A stretch of 64,000 nucleotides of DNA from Cylindrospermopsis curvispora GIHE-G1 (GCF_014489415.1 NZ_CP060822.1:3395501-3459500); one strand, 5' to 3'. Positions 47,617-56,487 are shown, counted from the first letter of the stretch. Notes: generated from the letters alone by a model not told the origin. Numbers and translations: made by a program.

Positions 47617-48570
47617 TTATTCTGCTTTTTGTAATATGGGATGTTCAGATTTTTCGCAAGTTTTGGCAAAAAATATTCCTACCAAAACTATTACAAATGC
47701 TACTAAGTTTAAAGCACTCAAAGCCTCTGCAAAAATCAACTTAGCAAAAATTGCTGTGCAGGTTGGCTCAAGCAGCAAAAAAATAGCAATGAAACTAGAG
47801 GAAAACTGCTTGAGTTGGTGAACTAAAACACATTGTCCAAAACACTGGCAAATAATAGCAAGGGCTAAAATAATTAGCCAACTATCTAAAGAACAAGGGA
47901 AAAATTTATCCTCTGTCAACCAAACAAAGGGAATAAGAATCAAAGCACCAATGGCACATCGCCAACAAAGCAGCCTTACAGCTGAAAATTTAGAACGTAA
48001 ATGCTCTAAAATCAACAAATTGAGAGCATAAAAAATTGCTGCAAGCAGACCTAAACCATCACCAATTAAATGCTCTATTCCAATTTTAAAATCTCCAATT
48101 CCAATTAAAGAGGCTCCAATTAATGCTAGAAACATACCCAATATAAACTGAGTCTGGAATCTTTGCCGAAAAAACAACCATCCCTGTAAACAGGTAAAAA
48201 TAGGAGATAAATTTCGCATTAATGTGGAATTTGCAACACTGGTTTGAGTTAACGACAATGCCCAAAAAATAACAGAAGCTGTTCCTATTATTCCCACTAG
48301 TACTAGTAATAGGACTTCACTTTTTTCCGGTACTCGCTGATCATGCTGTTGCTCGGGAGATTGAATAATTGATATACTTATCCAATGCCAAACCCTTAAA
48401 ACAATTGCTGCAATCCAAAGACGATTAAAAACAGTTGCTACTGGACCAATTTCTCGTTCACTCAATTTAATAAAAATAGCCGCACAGGAAAGTGCAATCA
48501 AAGCAATAAATAAGGATAAAAAACTTCCTTTAGAAGGGGGAATATATTCTTCAGTAATACTTGCTAACAC
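47617..48570 (-). CDS. EamA/DMT superfamily transporter
   Basis: A 317-residue protein with ten hydrophobic segments in two EamA repeats, as in metabolite exporters such as RhaT/YdcZ relatives. Start is GTG at 48570, with AAGGAG seven bases upstream. First gene of the operon EamA-P-loop protein-homocitrate-synthase-like-MFS remnant; the gaps are 2, 11 and about 47 bases. An exporter for the pathway product is the simplest reading. Confidence 0.88.
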   Translation of the reverse strand: MLASITEEYIPPSKGSFLSLFIALIALSCAAIFIKLSEREIGPVATVFNRLWIAAIVLRVWHWISISIIQSPEQQHDQRVPEKSEVLLLVLVGIIGTASVIFWALSLTQTSVANSTLMRNLSPIFTCLQGWLFFRQRFQTQFILGMFLALIGASLIGIGDFKIGIEHLIGDGLGLLAAIFYALNLLILEHLRSKFSAVRLLCWRCAIGALILIPFVWLTEDKFFPCSLDSWLIILALAIICQCFGQCVLVHQLKQFSSSFIAIFLLLEPTCTAIFAKLIFAEALSALNLVAFVIVLVGIFFAKTCEKSEHPILQKAE

Positions 48571-48623
48571 CCGTTTTCTCCTTGACAGGCGATCGCCTAT
48601 TTAGTTAAGGTACCTGACACTAA

Positions 48624-48658
48624 AATTCCCCTTAGCTCAGTCGTGCTAAAGGGGATTA
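48624..48658 (-). terminator. Hairpin after the conserved 84-residue gene
   Basis: AATCCCCTTTAGC pairs with GCTAAGGGGAATT (one bulge) around an 8-base loop on the minus strand, with a short T-rich tail. It lies 37 bases past the stop of the gene at 48695. Confidence 0.6.
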
Positions 48659-48694
48659 AAACAGTAGTTGAGTTATCAGTAGGAATAAAAACAG

Positions 48695-48949
48695 CTAGTA
48701 ATAACCATGATAACGCTCAGGTTCTGGTTGCACCACCGCAAAGTTAGACCCATCATGTAAGTAGCGAATGGCCTCCTCCTCTAAGCGATGAATTAGATAG
48801 GGTTCAATAGCATTACTTTGTCGCAGAGCTGCTAGATATCCATCCAAGTACATCCGCATATCATCTTGATGGTAACCGCGATTCCATAATTCGACGAAGG
48901 CGTCCGTAAGTCTTTGGTAGTAGCGGATGGTTTGTGTGTCTTGAAGCAT
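48695..48949 (-). CDS. Conserved cyanobacterial 84-residue protein (possibly DUF6761)
   Basis: A small soluble acidic protein, MLQDTQTIRYYQRLTDAFVEL at the start (21 positions) without its final residue counted as family motif; the core includes DDMRMYLDGYLAALR and IEPYLIHRLEEEA. It appears conserved among cyanobacteria; I associate it with DUF6761 from memory. All-helical prediction, no membrane segment. Own terminator and a 470-base upstream spacer, so it is monocistronic. Function unknown. Confidence 0.75.
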   Translation of the reverse strand: MLQDTQTIRYYQRLTDAFVELWNRGYHQDDMRMYLDGYLAALRQSNAIEPYLIHRLEEEAIRYLHDGSNFAVVQPEPERYHGYY

Positions 48950-49419
48950 AACCGCTGATTTAATTTAGTGAGAATGGGAATTGTATATGATTTACAATCA
49001 AAATTGACACTCCACCATCTAAAGAGAGGCGGATTCTTTAAGACTTGCTTGAAAGGGATATTCAAGGGTCCCCCGCAGTGTTAAATAAACCCTCCAGCAG
49101 TTAACGACTTGATCATATCCTAAATTATAGTCAAGATTAAACATTTTTTCCCAGTTCCCAAAAGCAAAACTAAGATTAAAATTTCCCGCATTGCACCTAA
49201 CAAATATCAGGGTGGGGATTGGTTGCAAAAGTTAAAATAAGATAAAATTAAAATTAGAATAAAATAAGATTTTGCCAAATTTCCAGGAGATTTAAATTTT
49301 TTGTGAGGTTTTGGGTGAGTAAATATAAAGATTAGGTCAACTCAAGTAACAAAAACTACAAAACATTCCGCCTGAGATTGTTAATTTGAAAATCATCGAC
49401 GCTAAGGGGTCTTACAACT
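48950..49419. other. 470-base spacer between a small conserved gene and a response regulator
   Basis: AT-rich. A 10-base direct repeat AAAATAAGAT occurs at 49234-49243 and 49261-49270. A short minus-strand frame (49019-49144) may be a decayed gene. No other feature is seen. Confidence 0.45.
49019..49144 (-). pseudogene. Possible remnant of a small cyanobacterial protein
   Basis: A 41-residue frame starting MFNLDYNLGYDQVVNCW and containing LEYPFQASL, which resembles the YPFQA core of short cyanobacterial calcium-binding-like proteins. It ends abruptly after SASL. No ribosome site is obvious. It could equally be chance. Confidence 0.25.
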
Positions 49420-50199
49420 GTGGGATCGGTTTGTATTGAAATTATTGAGGGGAATCCTCATCTGAGATCTTTGCTGGGTTGGCACTTGCAACAGCTAGAA
49501 TACAAAGTACATCAAGCCGCTAGTATCTATCAAGCAAGGGAAGTTTTTTTAACCCATCAGCCAACCTTGGTTATTCTGGATGCTGATTTGTCCGACAGTG
49601 ACGGTGTGGAATTTTGCCGCTGGTTACATGGTCAGGATCAACCTTTAATCCTGATGTTATCTGCTCGTAATAATGAGACGGATATTGTAGCAGGGTTAAA
49701 AGCGGGAGCGGATGACTATTTAAGTAAACCCTTTGGTATGCAAGAATTTCTTGCACGAGTAGAATCTTTGATTCGCCGCAAACGTACGCCTACTGCACCA
49801 GCTCACTTAGATTATGGTAGTTTACAAATTGATTTAGTTCAACGTCGGGTGCGTCTGCAAGGGGAATTTGTAGATTTAACACCTCAGGAGTTTAGTCTAC
49901 TTTATGTTTTAGCCCAAGCTGGTGGGTCACCTTTGAGTAGATCTGAGTTGCTACGTCGTGCTTGGCCAGATGCTATTGATAATCCCCGAACTATTGATAC
50001 TCATGTTTTATCATTGCGGAAAAAGGTAGAACTGGACCCGCGCCAACCTAGTTTGATCCAAACTATTCGCAATGTGGGTTATAGATTTAACATGGAAATT
50101 TTAAAGGCAACTGTTCCACCTGTTTTACCAGCTCAAACTAGGTTAACAAGGGAAAGATTTACTGATAATCGTGCTACTTTAGCTACTCAGAGGGGGTGA
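49420..50199 (+). CDS. OmpR-type response regulator
   Basis: A 259-residue protein: receiver domain with phosphoacceptor Asp54 (VILDADLSD) and Lys in DDYLSKPF, then a winged-helix DNA-binding domain (LTPQEFSLLYVL; RTIDTHVLSLRKK; IQTIRNVGYRF) and a basic, Thr/Arg-rich tail of about 30 residues. One of the usual acidic-pocket residues is missing (IIEGNP instead of a DD/ED pair). GTG start at 49420 with AAGGGG ten bases upstream. No histidine kinase is adjacent. The regulon is unknown. Confidence 0.9.
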   Translation: MGSVCIEIIEGNPHLRSLLGWHLQQLEYKVHQAASIYQAREVFLTHQPTLVILDADLSDSDGVEFCRWLHGQDQPLILMLSARNNETDIVAGLKAGADDYLSKPFGMQEFLARVESLIRRKRTPTAPAHLDYGSLQIDLVQRRVRLQGEFVDLTPQEFSLLYVLAQAGGSPLSRSELLRRAWPDAIDNPRTIDTHVLSLRKKVELDPRQPSLIQTIRNVGYRFNMEILKATVPPVLPAQTRLTRERFTDNRATLATQRG

Positions 50200-50207
50200 G
50201 GTGTGCT

Positions 50208-50999
50208 TTACCATTCCTCTTCTGCTGGTGTCATGAGATTGGTCTTTATAGCGTTCCATTCCACTTGTGAGCTGGCTAGGTTGGTGACAATTTGACCTTG
50301 CTCAAGATGCAATAAACGATTACTAAACTCTTGGAAAATGTCAATTTGATAGGTGACCATCAAAACTGCGGTTTTTACATCTGGGCAAAGGTCAGAAATC
50401 CCTTCTGTGATTCTTTCTAGCAACCAGGAAGTCTCAACTGGGTCTAGAGCGGAAATGGGTTGGTCTAACAACAGAATTTTGGGCCGGGTGACAAGAGCGC
50501 GCACCAGGGCTACTAATTGCTGCTGACCCAGGGAAAGCTGTAATTCTGTCATTCCCATCCAAGTTTGGGGAATTTTTAGTCGCTCTCTCCAATATCCAAT
50601 TCTTTCTTCAATTTCTCCCTGAGATATATTTCTTAATAATAAAGGATATGCTAGGGATTCCCTAACTGTCATCCCCAACAGTTTAGGTTCTTGTGCTACA
50701 AGAACTACCTGTTGACGCAGTTCTACCATGGGAATTCCAGGGTATTCTTGGTTATTTAAGTAAATTTTACCACTACTAGGATCCTCTAGTCGGTTCAGTA
50801 GTCTGAGCAGGGATGTTTTTCCAGATCCTGATTTACCTACGACTATTGTGCGATCGCCTGGAAAGATTTCCCAGGAGATATTTTGCAAGATTGGATACCC
50901 CATCATGTTTTTGGGCGATGGGGCTTTCAATTTTGCCCATAAACTAACTTGCTCCAGTTTGAGCAGGGGTGATAATTTTTCGGGAGCATCTTCCAGCAT
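50208..50999 (-). CDS. ABC transporter ATP-binding protein
   Basis: A 263-residue single nucleotide-binding domain. Walker A is GKSGSGKTS, the signature is LSLGQQQLVALVRAL (LSLGQ instead of LSGGQ), and Walker B is ILLLDQPISALDP, where Gln replaces the catalytic Glu that normally follows the Walker B Asp (LDEP). This weakens ATP hydrolysis in other ABC proteins. The next gene on the strand (12 bases upstream) codes for a small membrane protein, not a classical permease, so the transporter is incomplete here. Confidence 0.88.
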   Translation of the reverse strand: MLEDAPEKLSPLLKLEQVSLWAKLKAPSPKNMMGYPILQNISWEIFPGDRTIVVGKSGSGKTSLLRLLNRLEDPSSGKIYLNNQEYPGIPMVELRQQVVLVAQEPKLLGMTVRESLAYPLLLRNISQGEIEERIGYWRERLKIPQTWMGMTELQLSLGQQQLVALVRALVTRPKILLLDQPISALDPVETSWLLERITEGISDLCPDVKTAVLMVTYQIDIFQEFSNRLLHLEQGQIVTNLASSQVEWNAIKTNLMTPAEEEW

Positions 51000-51011
51000 T
51001 AAATCAAACGG

Positions 51012-51551
51012 TTAAATCATAGAATTAGCTATGTTAATAGTCCAAGCATCTACCAATAATAGGATAATAGTACAAATCAATAAGATTAAATACATCCATG
51101 GCTGGGATAGAGGACGGACATCGGTGGTGTCTATACCTGTTTTTAACTGAACAAGTTTCACTAGGCGGTTAAATCCAGCAACGCGCATGGGCAACAAATA
51201 AGCTTTGCCTTCATCCGTGAGGAAATAATAAACCAAACCTCCCTGTCCTGTGGTGCGACATTTGAGACTTTTAATTTCAGACCAGGGTAAGGACCAGTCT
51301 TGACGTAACAGTTTAGGAACCCAAACAGGATAGGTGACTTGAATTTCTTGTTCGTTGACAATCACTCTTTGGGTAAGCACAGCATATAATGCCACTAATC
51401 CAATTATTATCCCTAACCATAATACTAGTGGTGTGACAGGTGCTTGTGTAACTTCCGCTAAAAATGGTAAAGGTAGTGTTAAGGCTATATAGAGTGTGAG
51501 GAGAGTAATTCTAATCAACGGAGAAAGGAAAAACGTGGTGCTTTCAGTCAT
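51012..51551 (-). CDS. Membrane protein with PH-like middle region, function unknown
   Basis: A 179-residue protein: two N-terminal hydrophobic helices (about 8-30 and 38-60), a hydrophilic beta-rich middle (VNEQEIQVTYPVW; DWSLPWSEIKSLKC) of the kind seen in bacterial PH/DUF membrane proteins, and a C-terminal helix (WMYLILLICTIILLLV). The family is not recognised. It lies 12 bases upstream of the ABC ATPase gene, so the two are likely co-transcribed. Confidence 0.75.
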   Translation of the reverse strand: MTESTTFFLSPLIRITLLTLYIALTLPLPFLAEVTQAPVTPLVLWLGIIIGLVALYAVLTQRVIVNEQEIQVTYPVWVPKLLRQDWSLPWSEIKSLKCRTTGQGGLVYYFLTDEGKAYLLPMRVAGFNRLVKLVQLKTGIDTTDVRPLSQPWMYLILLICTIILLLVDAWTINIANSMI

Positions 51552-51774
51552 AGATTTTCTGGGCCAGAATCCAGATGTGGGATTGAGGGCGGTATCATAT
51601 CATATCATAAATCTAAAAAAAGCACTGGCCAAACCGGAAGGAATCTTCCAACTTTCGATAGAAATAATGCAGAAAATTCCAGTTGGTAGTCCCAGTTACA
51701 GCAATTGGGGATCATTGAGTGCTAAAGTTAAATATGTAATGTAAAATTGCGGCGTAATAAGCTCCTCAGCAGTT

Positions 51775-52176
51775 ATGGCTCAAATATTAGATTCTCTACC
51801 ACCAGAGCAATCGGGGAAAATCCTCTGCTGCTACATCAATGCTACGAGTAAAATCCAGGTAGCTCGTATCTCTAACGTTCCTAATTGGTATTTTGAAAGA
51901 GTTATCTTTCCCGGACAGCGACTTGTATTTGAAGCTCCTAAATATGCTCAAATGGAGATTCACACGGGAATGATGGCTAGTGCAATTCTCTCCGATACTA
52001 TACCCTGCGATCGCCTAAGATTGACGGAAACAGATGAAGATGAGAATGATGGAAACCCGACACTAGCAGTAGATGTTGATAACAATCGTGATATTTCTAG
52101 CGAAGTTCATAAACAATTCGCATTGTTAGAAGCAAAAACGTTTGCGAGTTATTCAACTTCCTACAGTAAGGATTAA
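51775..52176 (+). CDS. DUF1830 domain protein
   Basis: A 133-residue protein with the cyanobacteria-specific DUF1830 core: ILCCYINATSKIQVARI, NVPNWYFERVIFPGQR and EIHTGMMASAILSDTIPCDRL. The C-terminal about 45 residues are acidic and low-complexity (DEDENDGNP) and differ from the core. No signal or membrane segment. Function unknown. A terminator lies about 120 bases downstream. Confidence 0.88.
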   Translation: MAQILDSLPPEQSGKILCCYINATSKIQVARISNVPNWYFERVIFPGQRLVFEAPKYAQMEIHTGMMASAILSDTIPCDRLRLTETDEDENDGNPTLAVDVDNNRDISSEVHKQFALLEAKTFASYSTSYSKD

Positions 52177-52297
52177 AGATTATTCCGCAACTAGTCCAAT
52201 TGGCTCAATCATCACTGAGCATATCAATTAAACAGTTGTGCTTTTTTAACCCCCGATTAATATGTTGTGATTAGAAAAAAATATCCTTGTTAACCAC

Positions 52298-52324
52298 AAA
52301 GGTGCTAATTTCAGCACCTTTTTT
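52298..52324 (+). terminator. Intrinsic terminator after the DUF1830 gene
   Basis: AAAGGTGCT and AGCACC(TTT) form a stem of 6 to 9 bp around a 6-base loop, followed by TTTTTT. It is 121 bases after the stop. Confidence 0.85.
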
Positions 52325-52412
52325 ATGGAAATACACACTAAATGTTAGGATAATCGAGGCTGAAACTGTAAAAAAACCATAAACTACTAAATTTTACTCA
52401 ACAAGACTTAAT

Positions 52413-52871
52413 ATGCACCTACCTTCTTTTTTATGGCTATGGAGAATAGCTGCCTGGTCCATGGGTCTAGCCATTTTCGTTTATACTATTCTAGCTATTA
52501 CAGCTTACTGGTTATGGCAAGTCAGAACTAATGGTAGATCTCCCTTAGGCGTAGTTGTGCCAAAAGTCAATAATTTGGTAAAAACCCTTCATTATCTTCT
52601 TGGTATTACCCTAATATTTTTAGTATTATTACTGTTATTAATTGGTATAGTTGGTACATTAGGGCATTTTGGATCCCTAGGGCATTCTTCCCATTTATTT
52701 GCTGGATTAACCGTAGTCATACTGGTTCTGATTTCTGCTCTTAGTGCTACTCAAATTAGTCAGGGCAAATTTTGGGCCAGACCCTTACACATCACCCTCA
52801 ATGCAATTTTGTTTTTCGGTTTTGCTTGGGTCTGTCTCACAGGTTGGAATGTGGTTCAAAAGTATTTATAA
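52413..52871 (+). CDS. DUF4079-like four-helix membrane protein
   Basis: A 152-residue integral membrane protein with four helices (near AAWSMGLAIFVYTILAITAY, LLGITLIFLVLLLLLIGIV, LFAGLTVVILVLISAL, ITLNAILFFGFAWVCLTGW). His60 (TLHYLLG), His75-region residues (LGHFGSLGHSSH) and His107 (RPLHITLN) resemble the heme or metal positions of cytochrome-b561-like folds. I associate it with DUF4079 with moderate confidence. A radical SAM gene begins 51 bases downstream on the same strand. Confidence 0.7.
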   Translation: MHLPSFLWLWRIAAWSMGLAIFVYTILAITAYWLWQVRTNGRSPLGVVVPKVNNLVKTLHYLLGITLIFLVLLLLLIGIVGTLGHFGSLGHSSHLFAGLTVVILVLISALSATQISQGKFWARPLHITLNAILFFGFAWVCLTGWNVVQKYL

Positions 52872-52922
52872 TAGTAGGTGAATTGAGTTTTTAACCTCAA
52901 AAATCCCCGATAACTTGGCAAG

Positions 52923-54518
52923 ATGGCAGTTAAAACAACCATGATGGCAAACCGAATACTCTATGTTCGTCTTCCCTGTAACCCCATCTTTCCTATTGGG
53001 GTAGTTTACCTTTGTGATCATGTTCACAAACAATTCCCTGACATTGAACAACGAATTTTTGACCTGGGAACAGTTCCACCCCTGGACTATGGTGCTGCGC
53101 TGGATAGATGTATAGACGAATTTCAACCCACACTATTAGTTTTTTCTTGGCGAGATATTCAAATATATGCTCCCGTGGGTGGTAGAGGTGGTAACCCTTT
53201 ACAAAACGCTTTTGAATTTTACTATGCTAAAAATCCCTTAATCAAACTACGGGGAGCTTTGGGTGGGTTGCGCATCTTCATTGCCTATTATTTAGAACTT
53301 TGGCGAAACCTGGGTTTAATCCAGGGTGGGATGAAACGCGCCAAAAAATACCAGGCTCAAGCACGTGCAGTGGTTGGTGGTGGAGCAGTGAGTGTATTTT
53401 ATGAACAGTTGGGGAAAAGTTTACCCAAGGGAACAATTGTTTCTGTGGGGGAAGGAGAAACCTTACTGACTAAATATCTCAAAGGAGAAGAATTCCGCGA
53501 TGAACGCTGTTATGTGGTAGGGCAAAATACTCCCCGTCAACGGTTAATTCACGAACAACCAACCCCCTTAGAAAAAACCGCTTGTAACTACGACTATATC
53601 GAAACCGTTTGGACGGAATTCAACTATTATTTACAGGACAAAGATTTTTATATTGGAGTACAAACCAAGCGTGGTTGCCCCCATAACTGTTGCTACTGCG
53701 TATACACTGTAGTAGAAGGTAAACAAGTTCGTATTAACCCTGGTGATGAAGTGGTAGCTGAAATCAGACAGTTATATGAACGTGGGGTTCGTAACTTCTG
53801 GTTTACTGATGCCCAATTTATCCCTGCTCGTAAGTATATTGATGATGCCATAGAACTATTAGGGAAAATAGTTGATTCTGGTATGACGGATATCCATTGG
53901 GCCGCCTATATTAGAGCAGACAACTTAACACCTGAACTGTGTCAGTTGATGGCTAAAACTGGCATGAATTACTTTGAAATTGGTATTACTAGCGGTTCTC
54001 AGGAACTTGTACGCAAAATGCGTATGGGTTATAACTTGCGCACGGTTTTACAAAACTGCCGAGATCTAAAATCAGCGGGTTTTAATGATTTAGTTTCCGT
54101 CAACTACTCTTTCAATGTTATTGATGAAAGTTTTGAAACCATTCGTCAAACTATTGCCTATCATCGAGAGCTAGAAAGAATATTTGGCAGTGATAAGGTG
54201 GAACCGGCAATTTTCTTTATTGGATTGCAACCCCATACCCATCTAGAAGAATATGCGTTTAAAACTGGTGTCCTCAAACCAGGTTATAATCCTATGAGTT
54301 TAATGCCATGGACAGCTAAAAAACTTCTGTGGAACCCAGAACCACTAGGTTCCTTTTTTGGAGAAGTATGTTTACAGGCCTGGCGTCGTAATCCTAACGA
54401 TTTCGGAAGAGAGGTAATGAACATCTTAGAAGAACGGTTAGGTTGTGCTGACTTGGAATCAGCATTGACAGCTCCCATGGAAAGGACTCAGCCACAACGT
54501 TTGGCTAGTGTATCTTAA
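52923..54518 (+). CDS. B12-binding-type radical SAM protein
   Basis: A 531-residue protein. The N-terminal about 190 residues resemble the cobalamin-binding domain class (RILYVRLPCNPIFPIGVVY; VGGGAVSVF; SVGEGE). The radical SAM cluster is Cys252, Cys256 and Cys259 in KRGCPHNCCYCVY, the CX3CX2C pattern. Cyanobacterial relatives are named photosystem II high-light acclimation radical SAM proteins in annotation sets; the reaction is unknown. The start could be Met1 or Met8. The DICT gene follows 26 bases downstream. Confidence 0.88.
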   Translation: MAVKTTMMANRILYVRLPCNPIFPIGVVYLCDHVHKQFPDIEQRIFDLGTVPPLDYGAALDRCIDEFQPTLLVFSWRDIQIYAPVGGRGGNPLQNAFEFYYAKNPLIKLRGALGGLRIFIAYYLELWRNLGLIQGGMKRAKKYQAQARAVVGGGAVSVFYEQLGKSLPKGTIVSVGEGETLLTKYLKGEEFRDERCYVVGQNTPRQRLIHEQPTPLEKTACNYDYIETVWTEFNYYLQDKDFYIGVQTKRGCPHNCCYCVYTVVEGKQVRINPGDEVVAEIRQLYERGVRNFWFTDAQFIPARKYIDDAIELLGKIVDSGMTDIHWAAYIRADNLTPELCQLMAKTGMNYFEIGITSGSQELVRKMRMGYNLRTVLQNCRDLKSAGFNDLVSVNYSFNVIDESFETIRQTIAYHRELERIFGSDKVEPAIFFIGLQPHTHLEEYAFKTGVLKPGYNPMSLMPWTAKKLLWNPEPLGSFFGEVCLQAWRRNPNDFGREVMNILEERLGCADLESALTAPMERTQPQRLASVS

Positions 54519-54544
54519 AATCATTATCCCACCCCCCTCCTCTC

Positions 54545-55825
54545 ATGTTAAAAGGTTCTATTCTCCAACAACTAGAAACCGTTTGCCGCCATAGTAACCG
54601 ACCTATTCGGTATGGAGTGTATTATAAAAATACCTTGGTCTCTCTCTGTCACGCATTGGAAGACCATATCCTAGACAAGAGAGAGCGACCCATAGTAGTT
54701 ACTTGTTTTCAACGCGGTAAATGGTATTTACAAGAAGCCAATAGATACAGGGAGATAGCAGCATGTAGTCAAGATGTTGTAATTATGGCTACTGATGATG
54801 CGGGTTTTGCAGCACATTCCACCAGTCAACTGCCAAACGTCAATTTGGTTGAGTTGAACACCACAGATCCCTTATCCCAAGAATGGCATTTAATTATTTT
54901 GGCCCCTAGCTACGCATCAATGGTTATTTGTCAAGAATTATCGGATGCGGATTATGGCATGCAGGGTTTGCCAAGTTCTGACCTGGAAAGGAAGTTTTAT
55001 GGAATGTGGACCTTTGAGCCAGATTTAGTCCTCAAAACTACAGAACTCGCGATCGCCCATATAGAAAATTACAATCAGGAATTGGCACGCAAGCTCAATA
55101 GCCATAAAGAGATAATTGAGACGCAAATGGCTTCTTCTGAGGAGGTTGGGATAATTGTATCTCGTGTCATTGAGTACCTACAGAATAGTGAAAACACTGT
55201 TACATCTACCAAGGGGAAAAACTCCCTCAGTCGTAACTTAGTTTCTAATGAATTACAAGCTTTGTTACGAATGGCTCAATTGATAGAGATGAGAGATATT
55301 GAGAATCCCATGGCTGCGGTTCAGGTAGCAGGAATGGCAGAAGTTATGGCACAATTACTTGACCTTCCCCCATGGCAAATTAAAAGATTACGTCTAGCTG
55401 CTTTACTCCATCGTATATATAACCTGAAACAAAATAAAACCAATGGGGAAGTGCAGGTATTAGACATCATGCCAGAATTGCAGGACATAGCCCAAATAAT
55501 TATCCATCAGAATGAGTGGTGGAATGGTAGTGGTGTTCCGGAGGGGTTGTCGGGGGAGGAAATACCTTTAGAGTCGAGAATTCTAGCTTTAGTAATGGAA
55601 TTTCAACGGGAGATTAACCAACAGCACAAAAATCCACAAGGTATGGAGGATATATTTGCCCTCGCTTTGTCCAAGTGCAAACAGCAAGAGCACACTCGCT
55701 TTGACCCTGAACTAATAAATACCCTTAATTTATTAGTCCTAGGTTTACAACAGGGACTGGATCTACCTTGTATGACACCCAAATTTAGTAATAGTATGTG
55801 GTTAATTGATTCCCGACAGTCATGA
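54545..55825 (+). CDS. DICT sensory domain fused to a degenerate HD-GYP-like domain
   Basis: A 426-residue protein. Residues 1-170 are a DICT domain (GVYYKNTLVSLCHALEDHI; ERKFYGMWTFEPDLV), found in cyanobacterial light and second-messenger signalling proteins. Residues about 235-400 resemble HD-GYP phosphodiesterases but lost key ligands: LAALLHRIYNL has Arg where the HD Asp should be, and HQNEWWNGSGVPEGL replaces the HHExxxGxGYP motif. It probably binds rather than cleaves cyclic dinucleotides. Its stop overlaps the start of the pentapeptide gene by four bases. Confidence 0.85.
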   Translation: MLKGSILQQLETVCRHSNRPIRYGVYYKNTLVSLCHALEDHILDKRERPIVVTCFQRGKWYLQEANRYREIAACSQDVVIMATDDAGFAAHSTSQLPNVNLVELNTTDPLSQEWHLIILAPSYASMVICQELSDADYGMQGLPSSDLERKFYGMWTFEPDLVLKTTELAIAHIENYNQELARKLNSHKEIIETQMASSEEVGIIVSRVIEYLQNSENTVTSTKGKNSLSRNLVSNELQALLRMAQLIEMRDIENPMAAVQVAGMAEVMAQLLDLPPWQIKRLRLAALLHRIYNLKQNKTNGEVQVLDIMPELQDIAQIIIHQNEWWNGSGVPEGLSGEEIPLESRILALVMEFQREINQQHKNPQGMEDIFALALSKCKQQEHTRFDPELINTLNLLVLGLQQGLDLPCMTPKFSNSMWLIDSRQS

Positions 55826-56487
55826 TTCAACCAATCTCAAATCTAAGAGCCAAAATGAACATAGAAACTCTAAAATCAGAAAAAACTAAACAACTACCAG
55901 GAGCAAATTTAGAAGACCAGGATCTGTCTGAATTTGACCTAACTGCTGTGAATTTAGCGGGTGCTAATTTAATGGGCGCTCATTTAGTCAGTGCTAATCT
56001 GGAGGGGTCACATCTTGAGGGAGCCAACTTAATGGGTGCAAGTTTGCAAGGAGCAGATTTGCGAGCAAACCTGACAGGAGCTAATCTAATGCAAGCAGAT
56101 CTCACTGGTGCAGATCTGAGGGGGAGTAATTTACGAGGTGCAAATTTAATGGGCGCCACAGTTGCGGGAGCATCTTTAACCGCAGCTTTTCTCAGCGGTG
56201 CTAACCTGATGAGTGTTAACCTTCAGGGGGTTGACCTCCGGGGTGCTGATCTACGAGGTGCTAACCTCACCGGAGCAAATCTTAAAGGTGCTGATTTGAG
56301 TCGTGCAGACCTACAAGGAGCATTATTAAATCAAGCGAATCTAGAAGAGTCTGATTTAAGAGGAGCCAATTTAGCCGGAGCCAATTTAGCCGGAGCAAAT
56401 TTACTTTGTGCTGAGCTAGAAGCAGCTAGTCTAAATGGAGCTAGTTTATATCAAGCTTGTTTATTGGGTACAATTCTAGAAACTTAA
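55822..56487 (+). CDS. Pentapeptide repeat protein
   Basis: A 221-residue protein. After about 35 residues it consists of A(D/N)LxG pentapeptides (for example ANLMGAHLVSANLEG), predicted to form a right-handed quadrilateral beta-helix. One repeat is irregular around GADLRANLTG, where the register slips by one residue. It starts with an ATGA overlap on the DICT gene, so the two are translationally coupled. Function unknown; soluble. Confidence 0.92.
   Translation: MIQPISNLRAKMNIETLKSEKTKQLPGANLEDQDLSEFDLTAVNLAGANLMGAHLVSANLEGSHLEGANLMGASLQGADLRANLTGANLMQADLTGADLRGSNLRGANLMGATVAGASLTAAFLSGANLMSVNLQGVDLRGADLRGANLTGANLKGADLSRADLQGALLNQANLEESDLRGANLAGANLAGANLLCAELEAASLNGASLYQACLLGTILET

Noticed and set aside
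50208-51551. Complete ABC importer
   Set aside because: No substrate-binding protein or typical permease is encoded nearby.
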